Assembly (NCBI GenBank): GCA_047495785.1
Contig: JBLDXI010000033.1
Coordinates: 1,798,001 to 1,862,000, forward strand
Reading direction: 5' to 3'
DNA length: 64,000 nt
DNA from: Lepidodermella squamata
Lineage: Eukaryota > Gastrotricha
In this document: piece after piece, positions 1 to 10,100 of the stretch
Layout of the letters: every line of letters starts with the position of its first letter
Numbering within the stretch: the first letter of the stretch is position 1
The notes under the pieces: generated by a model
What the model saw: the letters and a program-made list of their open reading frames with translations, nothing else
Told to the model about the DNA's origin: nothing
Databases searched by the model: none
Translations under genes and position numbers: made by a program

Positions 1-63
1 GACAACGAGCCTAGAAGAAGTGCAAGTGCGTTTTAAACTAAGTTGAAATAACATGAAACTCAC

Positions 64-412
64 TTTGGCCAGGCTCGAAGGAAAATTCCAACACAGGAAT
101 ATCGATTCGGGCCGTTGGCGATCGAATAACTTCTCTATCTAGATCGGTTTTAGACTCGACTTTGAGCTCGTATCGAACACCGCGTTCCGCTATTTCAGTC
201 GCAGGCATGATATCTCGATTGGTAAAGCCGCACTCATCACAATTAAACGATGAGACCACAATTTGCTTGAAATGGGGAATCTTCGTGGGTAGCAGCTTTG
301 TCACGCCATTTTTCAAGCAACGCATACAGAGACTTTCGATCTCTGTTATTTCTTCAACATTTGCTGAGAGTGAGGGAAACATTTCAAAGCTTAGCGACAA
401 AACCCTATAGAT
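64..412 (-). CDS. ZPR1: ZPR1 zinc-finger protein, 5' part (partial)
   Basis: One exon of ZPR1, a zinc protein that in other eukaryotes binds and helps fold translation elongation factor eEF1A. Visible are the first zinc finger, of form C-x2-C...C-x2-C (ESLCMRC, then FNCDECGF), followed by the ZPR1-type beta domain (GVRYELKVES, then DLDREVIRSPTARIDIP). The exon seems to start after a TATAG acceptor at about 413 and to end in a GT donor after position 64 (GTGAGT). A possible start is the Met of MFPSLSAN, 33 residues before the first zinc finger Cys, but an upstream 5' exon cannot be excluded. The rest of the gene lies left of the window. Identity is firm; the exact start is not. Confidence 0.85.
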
Positions 413-1734
413 CAGAGAGCAGAGATGTAACAATTTAAACTGATGTTATCAAACGATATTCATAAGATTCACAAGACCATTTTTCGAAGATATCAATTCA
501 CATTTTCTTCTAGCTTTGGCTGCTACATGGCTAGAGACGTGAAAGTAAATGGCGACCTCATTGTTAGCGAAACAACTGACAACTGACAAAATATTCCGTA
601 AATGGTCCGAAATTTCATCAGTAGATGTAATTTCGAAACTGTTCTCAGACAACATTCGGAGATGCGATTTCTTGACCTAATGTACTCATTTATCTAATGT
701 ACTAGCCATTCCTGAATTTCATTGTAAGATTTCAAGCGAATTCACTAAAACTAAGAGCAGACGAACCAAATGATGACCTAACCAAAATATCCCTGTAGGA
801 GGTCATTCTGGAAGGATCGAGAAGGTTTTAATCTTCCCCGATTCACGATTTCTTTTTCTTTCAAAAAGGTGCGCGCCAAAAAGCGGCAAAAGCGCACACG
901 TGGTCACGTGGTTTTTTGTAAGTAATGCACTGAATCAATTGATTAAAGTTTAACAGATTTTTCAGAATAAATTTGAATTACTATCAATAGCAAAAAGTTG
1001 CCGATATTAAGTGCATCTCTTTCGAGTTTTGAGGGACGTCGGACTTCGGCGGACCTGCGCGGGGTTGCGCTGGCTGTGATCGAGACTCAACTCTCAACTG
1101 CAAGTGTGACGTGTGAGCTGTTGAATTTTGAATTGCATGATATTTTCGGTTCGCTGATTCCGAATATCAGGCTTCTAAAGTCGAGCCACGTGAAGAATTA
1201 TGTGTTTGTTGTTCACCTGCAAATGAGGCCACAACTCAGCTCTCCGTTAACTATGAGCCAAACTGGAACCCTGAGTGAATCCCTTGATACGGTTCTCACC
1301 TTATAGCTTTCGGCAGAGTGAATTAATCTGTTCGTGCGGTGTCGCAAGGGCGTCTTTGGCGTGCAAAGAGCAAAGAAGCAATAAACCTTTAAATATCTTA
1401 AGTTTTGAGCTCCTTGGTTTTCTCCGGATGTTTCCGGTTTTCTCAACAAGGGGTGTGAAGTTTGTCTCTAATTTTGACGTTCTCCGGGCCCATTTTTTCA
1501 TAAATTGAATGTGTTTAGGTAGTATGTTGTATCCTCTGTCCCGGCTTTACGTTTTATTACATCTCACCAATTCGTAACTCGCTATGACCTAAAAATCCAG
1601 CTAACATGTCTTTTTATTCTTGTTTTATTGTGTCTAGGCCCTACAGATGGCTTGTTTTTATGTGATATAACGCCATGAGACCGTGGTGTAAATTAATGTC
1701 GAAGACAATAGTATAGCAGATAATTGACATCTTG
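413..1734. other. Intergenic region, ZPR1 to TMEM8-like
   Basis: About 1.3 kb between divergently transcribed genes. The short ORFs here have no recognisable domains or codon bias. A CACGTG-containing stretch lies near 900 (cacacgtggtcacgtgg). A tatag sequence about 20 bases before the TMEM8-like ATG could act as a splice acceptor. Nothing else seen. Confidence 0.4.
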
Positions 1735-4700
1735 ATGGCTTTGGAACCTGCTAAATGCTGTGCCTGGCTGCTGATTGTTAACACGATCCTGTTGATATCT
1801 TGCGGTAAGAACTGCCATTTTTGTACGGGCTTTCAATTAAACTTCTATTTACTCCTAGCTGATGGCGTATCTGTTTACTCGTATTTTACGGCCGTCAAGT
1901 TGAGTTACTTCAAGAGTTATGGCAACGTACAGCTTATCAGTTTCGACGTGCCATGTGACACTTGGTATCTCACTGTGTTTTTACAACCGGGCAAAACAGC
2001 TGTTGACTGTCCGGATAAAACGGTTTACAGCATGTTATCGCCGTATGGTTACCCGTTGATCGATTTCACCGAATTTCCCAAAGGCTTTTTAACTGGGCCA
2101 CAAATGATGACGCAAATATCTTTCAATATGTCAACGGCTGTTTTCGAGCTGAGGAGTGAAATTTTGAAGCCAAGATGTGGACCCTGGCATTTGGGCCTAG
2201 TCTTGCGGGATAGCGTGGATGAGTCAGTTATTACAAACAAAGATCTCAAGAAGAACTGCTATTACTTCGCCGGAGGTGGCTTCACTTCAGAGCTAATCCC
2301 TGAAGTTAGGGCACTCGACGTATTCTCATCCAATGAGATCAACATCGATCCAAAAGCACAATCACCCTATCCTTCTATTGATGATCTTAAGCTTGTCGGA
2401 TTCTATAAATTTCGACCGCCAACTCGTGTCCTTGCTCAGTTTTCACTGCGAATAGTCAGCTGCGAAGTCAACGTAACAGGAAATTGGACTTCTTTAGACT
2501 CGAAATGTCCGATTGACATTGCATCTCGGGTTTCGGCGCCGCCTAGTCTGCATTCATTCAGCGACAACGTTTTTACGTCTTGTCGATATGCCAATTTATC
2601 GGACTGCGTTCTCCCGCTGTGGCCTATTTGGCCCACTGATTCTTACTCGTGGTATTACCTCGGAATTTGGGCTAACGAGTCTGAATCTAAAATTCGACTT
2701 CAGGTCGAATTTGATTACATGATGTGTGACTACATGGAATCTGCCATTCCTAAACACCCATTGGCTAATTTTATCTTGGGCCAAGAGAACGCAAATTCCC
2801 AAATCGCGAATGGACATCTAGTCGACGGTGCTTTACCGGATGATGAAATGGAGCGGAGTTTTGATAACGAAACCGAGTCATTTAATTCGACTCGCGCCTC
2901 TTTCAATGTGACTTCAACACCAACGTCCGTGGCTGTTGAGAAGACAGTCATCCCTTCACAATGCCTGGCTTCGCCTGAAATGACGCGACTTATGATCGTT
3001 ACGTCTAACCTTTACACGCCAATTTATTTCATGTCTGACTCGACGGGTTTATCAGGAAATCGAATGTCTCTCTACAGTGATCAGCTCATTATTGTACCAC
3101 TCAAGGTGGATTCGAAATTCGATAACGGCGGAACTATGCGACTACGCGTTTTTCTTGACAACAACAAAAGTAGTCAAGATTTGGAGCTGAAATTCTGTTT
3201 CCAATGGCGACATGTTCCGTTATTTAAAGACACGCGGCCTCAGATTAAATCACCGTGTCCTTTCGGTTATTTGCAAACCCTTGCTACCCGAAATACCTCT
3301 CAATCTAGTGATACAGTCGCCGTGCCTTATCCTAAATCCGGCACGTGGTTTTTAGCTCTTTACGCCCGATGTCTCGCCGGCATGAATTGCACGGCTAGGC
3401 AAATCTACGTCAGTTTTGAACTGTATTCAGCGCGATGCGACAATTCACCGCCGAATCAGTGTGGCGAATTTGGCGATTGCACTGAGTATGCGACGCTTTC
3501 CGGCCGTGTTTCTGCCTGTTCCTGCAATGGCGGCTATCGGGGCTATGCGTGTACAGATGCGAGAAATGCGATTCCGGATGCTTATCAACGGACCATGTTT
3601 GTCACATGGTCTAATTTAGCTTTCCTACCGGCTATTTTCTGCGCATTGAATTGGGGCCATTTCGTACCGGCTGCCGTCTATTTCTACAACATGTTTTTTT
3701 CATCGGTAGGTTTTTTTTCACAAGTGTTAAGGTGGACGTTGAATAATCCTATTTTTTCACAGTTTTATCATCTCTGCGATGCTGATCTCTACAGTTGGTG
3801 CATGACAAAGTCTGATGCACTTCAATTCGCCGATTTTCTTGCTTCAGTCGCTTCTTTCTGGACAACGCTGGTTACAATGGCAACGATCGGCCACCACGCC
3901 CGTTTATTTGCTCATGTTGTCGGCTTGCTTTTGATTTCATTCGCTACTAGTCTCGATCGATTCAGCTTATTCACCTTTATCGTGCCTTTCCTCGTCTCCG
4001 TCATTATAATGGCAACGTCTTGGGTACGAAATTTCGAAAAAATCTATTTGTTTGTTTAAAATTATTTTTTGTTTTTCAGATTTTTCGATCTTGTCGTTAT
4101 AGGCGTGTTTACCCACCGAGGGTAGACCTAATTCGGCTTATTCCTGGCGTGATTTTAGTCCTAGTGGCTTTGATAGTCTACACTTTCCTGGAGACTGAAA
4201 GTAACTACGAATACACACATGGCTCCTGGCATATTTTGATAATGCTCGCTACGTGTTTCCTGTTACCTCGACCGATAAGTGCCAACTCATGTTTCCCATC
4301 TAAACAATGCATCCTCTTCTCTAATCGACACAAAAATTGCCTGGGTGACGATCCTAATCCGGTTTTATTCCCGCTTATTGACCGCCGGTTTTGGAGAATG
4401 GCGAGGAAGAAGGCGTTTTGGATGTCCCACATCAATTCTTGTTGCGATATGCCGCCTGCTGAAAGTGATTCTGAAATTGCATGTAATAGTAACAAAAATA
4501 GTAATAACGACGGGGAGGAAAAAGACGATTTCGCTCATGGTGGTCAGCTCGGCCACGAATTGCGGGTCTCGCCGAGTTCTAGCCCTGTTCAAGATGCAGC
4601 TAACCCTAATAACTCAGTAGTTTTACCGTACGCGAGTGGCGTTGCTGAGGGTTTCAACTCTTCGACATCTTCGATGAGCGGTCTGCTGTCTGCGTCGAAG

Positions 4701-4853
4701 CGCGGCGCCGGCGTCGCGATTTTAAGCAGCCCTGGTGAGGTACTGGCTAGGACTAGCGGCGGCAGCGATTCGCCGGTCAGCAATGACTTCAACACGATTG
4801 ATGAAACGGCGCCTGCTGCAGGACACGACTCAACACCATACGCTAGATTATGA
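1735..4853 (+). CDS. TMEM8/PGAP6-like EGF plus seven-transmembrane protein
   Basis: Predicted 983-residue type I membrane protein. Exons 1735-1804, 1859-3705, 3763-4023 and 4080-4853; the three introns are 54, 57 and 56 bp, and the first and third of 54 and 57 bp stay in frame if retained. A signal peptide (hydrophobic core WLLIVNTILLISC) is followed by a large N-glycosylation-rich ectodomain with two related beta-rich halves. A Cys-rich EGF-like module lies near residues 550-595 (NQCGEFGDC...CSCNGGYRGYAC). After it comes a multi-pass C-terminal domain containing the family signature VYFYNMFFS joined by splicing to FYHLCDAD. This matches the TMEM8/PGAP6 group (CREST superfamily), some of which are GPI-cleaving phospholipases. 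The last about 150 residues are a Ser/Asn-rich cytoplasmic tail. The ATG at 1735 is preferred over the in-frame TTG just before it. Paralogue (TMEM8A or B) not resolved. Confidence 0.85.
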
Positions 4854-6111
4854 GTAACCATAGCATGGAAAATTGCTGTCAAAAAACTGGAAATTATTTT
4901 CACATTGAATGAGCAAGTTTCCGGCAAAACTTTTGATTCGAGTGTTTACTTCGGCGAAAAAAACAAGTTTTCCATGCGATTGCTTTTATTGAATTCTATA
5001 CCTATATGAAAACGCAAGCAATGTGTTGTGCTTTGTTGTTGTTTTTCTACCCTCATCCTTCAAATGCACCTTTTTTCCGTATATTTTTCTTCGAAAATAA
5101 TTTATTAAAACTGCAACTTCGATTTTTGATAGCCGCGGAATTTCTTTTGTTGTGTATCTAAATAAAACGGTTTCTTTGTTTATATATACAAAAAACTCAG
5201 TAGAGAAGTAACCTTATTGCTATTATTTTTCGCACCAGTGGTTTTTAATAATCGATGGAGTATTTTGTGCCTGAATTGTTGCATACACGCTTGAAACTGA
5301 GCTGTAGTCATTCTCCGATTCCTATATTATAGCGATGAAAATAATTGTAGCGTAAATCGGAACTCTTTCATTCATTCATGAAAATGGACTAGACTGGAAC
5401 GAGTGTATAGTTTTAGCTATTCCGAGCCGGCTGGTCTATAGCGCACTCCTGACTGCGATTCTGGCGCTTTTCTACATACCAGAAATTTTCGTATAATATA
5501 ACCTATTATTCTTTTTTTGATTAAACTATACAGAGTTATTTTATCATTATTTGAGGTAATAAATATGTGTAAATATTTCAGAATATCGAGCGATAATATT
5601 TCTTAATAAAAAGCTATTTGATCAATTATTTGTCGTGGATTTTTTTCAATAATTATATTGCACGCAAGATCGGCGCATCTGCGGGCGGTGTTTTAGCTAC
5701 AACATCATGATTTAATGGCGAAAAAGCGAGCCAGCAATAATGGATGGATATGTACGTATGCAGATGGAGCGATGATAAACACGATTTTCCTGTCTGCGGG
5801 GATCGCTGCGCGTTATCGTTTTGTATTGCTCCGCCCTCACGTTCGTGCAAAACGATGCGGGTAACGTTTCATCGAGCACCCGAAAATTACCAGAATTTTA
5901 CCCGGTTGCAAGAAAACAAAATTGACCGGAAACACAAGTGAAAAGTGGGGTTCGGCGAAATTTTGGACATCGTGAGATTTTTATGCCACTTTCAAGACCA
6001 ATTAACGAGGAGTCAAACGATACTATCAATAAGAGGTTGATATTCATCAGGGTTGCAGAGAAAATAGGCTTCTAAGTTTACGAGCGAAAAATGCTAATTT
6101 TAAAAGATGCG

Positions 6112-6373
6112 CCTGAGGTGCGTTTTTTATTAAAACCGTGGTGCTATTGTTCAGCGCTGTGATCAATTTTTCGGTGAGATTCGCAACAGAGAAATCACAA
6201 TCGGCACGTCTATCATGAACTGAACGGCTCGAATTGCGGTCAAGGCCGGTCAGAAAAGACAAATCCCCGCGCGGATTAAGAACATTTGGCCGCCTCTGTT
6301 GCGAATCTCACCGAAACATTGATCACAGCGCTGAACAATAGCACCACGGTTTTAATAAAAAACGCACCTCAGG
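6112..6373. repeat. Foldback element with 80-bp inverted arms
   Basis: Two 80-base arms, 6112-6191 and 6294-6373, are reverse complements with one mismatch that I can find. A 102-base spacer separates them. The outer ends read CCTGAGGTGCG / CGCACCTCAGG. No coding capacity. Likely a MITE-type non-autonomous DNA element or foldback; no clear target-site duplication was seen. Confidence 0.8.
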
Positions 6374-6487
6374 GAATAAATTCTGACATCTAGGATCTAC
6401 TACAGAGTCGATATTTTTTAGTGTAATCTGTGGTGAGGAATTTCGCTTGATAATTTGAAGGTTCAAGCTGGACCAGCAGCAAGCAAC

Positions 6488-6546
6488 AAGCACTTCAAGC
6501 AAAAAACCTATTGCTAATGATAGGGTATTTTTTGCTTGAAGTGCTT
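6488..6546. repeat. Hairpin-forming inverted repeat
   Basis: AAGCACTTCAAGCAAAAAA (6488-6506) is repeated in inverse orientation at 6527-6546, with a loop of about 20 bases. No coding content. It could be a remnant of a small inverted-repeat element next to the 6112-6373 foldback. Confidence 0.6.
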
Positions 6547-7140
6547 GTTCTTCCGCGCCACGAACGTGGTGTCTCTTATGACAACCGGAATCAATAACAC
6601 TTTTCAAGACTGCTCTGGGGTTGTCCGTGTTTTGAAGGAGGATGCGAGCGTCCTAGAAATCTGAAATTTGAAATTTTGAAATCATCAAGAAAAACTGAGT
6701 AATGACATCTAGGAATCCAAGAATCGTCCTAATTCGAGTAAACACTTTTTGCGATTTGCCGGAAAATACAGAAAATTCGCAAACCCCATATTTCACTTGT
6801 TACCGGTCAATTGTTATTCATCGAATAAAGGCACCGTATCGAAAACTGGGTTATGCCCGGCATTCAAACTCAATTTTGAGGATAATGCCTTCCAGCATAA
6901 AAAAATCAATTTGATTATAACATAAGCGATGTTAATTTGCGGAAGTGCCGCTAAATTTTATCGGTAAAAATTAAATCAAGAAAACTTATAATAATAGTCC
7001 ATGGATTAAAAGCAGCTTTATCAACTAGGCGCTGACATATGGCAAAAGTTGATTGACGATGATAAGAATTCACGTGGGAAACATCAATGGAGCTGCATTT
7101 GTTTTTATGTGAAAATACTTTTTACTATTTTTTTTAAGAA

Positions 7141-10100
7141 ATGGCAACCCGGCGTGTCTCTTTTGCTAGTGGAGTCAGTTACTCGCAACCACCGTCATGC
7201 GCCACTAGTTTTTCAGTCACCGGAACCAGCCACCCTGTCACCTCATCGACAACCACCTTAATTCACAATTTAGGCGGCATGTGCCTCCGCGACTACCAAT
7301 TAGCCCTTCAACAGTCGATCAACGAGTTGAAATCGCGAGAGCAACAGGTGAATCAGCTGTACAGCTGTTTACTCGACCGTGAAGAGACGATAACTAGGTT
7401 AAATCGCGAAATCGATTCGTGGAAGCTACAGCTAGCTGAGCTGAAACACAAATTGGATACAAATTGGCCAGAATCAGCAGCCGCTCATCATACGCGAAAA
7501 AAATCGACCCTGATTTTGATGCACAAAATCGCAGGCGAGTTGCATCAAATGGTACCGGCGAAGAACCAAAAGGCCCCGGCCGTTCGCACGGATTCGAATC
7601 TGTTGCTAACGAGAACACGCCGAGACCGCCTACGCGCAGCTCTGGCGAAAAACGACCTTTTAGGCCGATTGGACCCGGAACAATCGGATGGCTTGATTGA
7701 AAAAATGACGGAACTATGCGTGTTGCCAGGTCACGTAATTATTCACGAGGGCGAGCCGGGTAGTCAGATTTTCGTGATGGAGGATGGCGAGGTTGATATT
7801 CATCGCGATGGCCAGTTTTTGTGCCGACTTCTGGCGCCGATGGTGTTCGGAGAATTAGCTGTGATTTACAATGCGCCGCGGTCGGCCACAGTTACGGCGT
7901 CTACCCACTGCCGGCTGTGGACGATTGAAAATCGAACTTTCCATAAATGCATGATGCGCATACGCCATCGGACAACGAATAAAATAGCGATGGAACTGCG
8001 CCATATCAGCATCTTTTCTTCGCTATCAAAATCGACACTAACAGCTCTGGTCGACTCGGGGGAAGAGGTATTTCAAATTTCAAATTTATTTAAAAAACGA
8101 TACGAGTGTAAATAAGAGACTAAATAGTAGATGAAGACCTGAGACTGGGATAAGAAAAAATGATCGCTGCCAGTAGGATTTGAACCTACGCGCGGAGACC
8201 GCATCTGATTTCAAGTCAGACCCCTTAACCACTCGGGCATAGCAGCTTTCATATTTTGTGATGACAATAGATGCAATATGTAATAAATCCCTCACAGTTC
8301 CTGTCTTAGCTAATGAATTCAACGACCATCCTCCTAACAAGCTTTTTCAACCGATTAATCAACTTAGGAGGGATTTGTTTTTTATTTCAAGCCCCATTGA
8401 TGGGTTAAGCCGACTGCCAGAAGTACTGCAATACTGGGCTGACTCGTGGGCAGAGACCAACAAGCTGGAGACGCCTGCCCTTGCAACCAAAATTCAGGCT
8501 AATTTCGAAGCCCCCACATAGAGGGCGTTGCAGATATTAAACTACAAAGAACAGATACTACACTTTGACACGCTCCGAATTTTTATCGACCGTACTTATT
8601 TTTATTGACCGAACTTTGATCTTAGCCAGCAAGGCCGAGAAGCGATAACCAAAAACTGATTTAAGGCGTTCATATTGATGTTTTCATCTGAATATTTCAG
8701 CAAATTCAAGAAATGAAAAATTATTAGAAAAATGCAAAAACATGTGCGTCAGCCGGGAGTCGAACCCGGATCGGCTGCTTGGAAGGCAACCATGCTGACC
8801 GTTACACCACTGACGCTGACTCACAGTCCTTGGGGTCGTATTCAACAATGAGGTCTCCACTTAAACGCAGCTCATCGTGCTATTCTTAGTGGTTTTAACT
8901 TCGCGTTCAACCAACTACAACAACAGTACAGTTGGAAATTTAAGCGTTAATTTATTCAGACTTTCGCCAATATATTATCAAGGAGAATTAGATAAACAGG
9001 AATCCGTAGAAAATGATGTTTTTAGTATCGAATCTTTACTCAGCAGCAGCGCCGGTTTCAACGGCAACCGAGTAGGAGAAGTTGTTGGAGGCCGAGTAGC
9101 TGCCGCTCTTGTGGCCCTTGCGACCCTTGCCGTGCTTGCCGCCCTTCTTGCCACCAAACTTCTTGCCGCCGAACTTCTTGCCACCGAATTTCTTGCCACC
9201 CTTCTTGTTGTAGCCGCCGAAAGAGCCCGACTGCGAGTACGAGCCGGACATGGATCCGCGCTTGTGCACGCGCATGAACTTCTTGGTGGAGACCTTACGG
9301 GTGTGCTTGTTCGTGCGGGCCGACACCGAAGCGGACACGGACTTGGAGAACGAGGCACGGCGGTGCTTGCGCCCAGCGGCGAACGCCTTCTTAGACGGGC
9401 GCTTCTTCATCGCGTGCTTCTTCGGCTGACGGTTGTACGACACGCTGATGGAGACGCTCTTTGAGACGCTCTTCGAAACACTTTTGCCCTTGTTTCCGCG
9501 GCCAGCCTCGGCTTCGGAGAAAGCTAAAATTAAGAATCCGAGTTTAGATTATTGGACCAAACAATGCTTTTAAAGATTTACCGAGGGCCAAGAGAACGAC
9601 AGCAGCGAAAGCAAAAACAGCGCGCATCTTTTTGGTTTGAATTGAGAAAAAGAGAGAAATAGATAGTTCGAAGAGAACTTGGTTGTTGCGTTTTCTCCAA
9701 ATTCCATCGAGATTATATACTGAGAGAAGCATTTTTGAAGCGCAGCATGTTTACAAACCAGCTCGTAGTTGATAGTTAACTGCTAATTGTCATCCCCATT
9801 ACAAAGTCGCGTGATTTCTATACCAAATCTGATTTTAATTATGGTCATCTTGATATAATCTGAATTTATGGCGTTTCTATTTTTTAGCTGCACTTCAGCC
9901 AGGGTTCACATGTCTCAATCGCACCTGGGACGTTGTACCTGCTAACTGAAGGCGAGTTAACATCAACATCGTCACTTTGTTCATGCGGCGACCAAGACGG
10001 TCATCTGTCCGTGCCGAAACAGCGGAATTGCCACCGAAAAGCTATAAACATAAAAGCAACAGCTTGTTTCTTCACAAATTTGTCAGATATTCTCATCACA

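Larger units (their letters stand above)
4854..7140. other. Intergenic region with foldback elements
   Basis: About 2.3 kb with no convincing gene. It is AT-rich after the TMEM8-like stop; an AATAAA-type signal lies near 5160. It contains the foldback at 6112-6373 and a hairpin at 6488-6546, listed separately. The last bases before the PKG-like ATG are a pyrimidine run ending in AAG (7128-7138), a possible trans-splice acceptor. Confidence 0.5.

Noticed and set aside
2049-2951. Minus-strand ORFs within the TMEM8-like gene
   Set aside because: No domain or codon support; the plus strand carries a continuous conserved protein.
8877-9464. Plus-strand ORF of 195 codons opposite secreted gene A
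   Set aside because: Leu/Ala-rich mirror reading of the Lys/Gly repeats; the minus strand has a signal peptide, intron and a paralogue.
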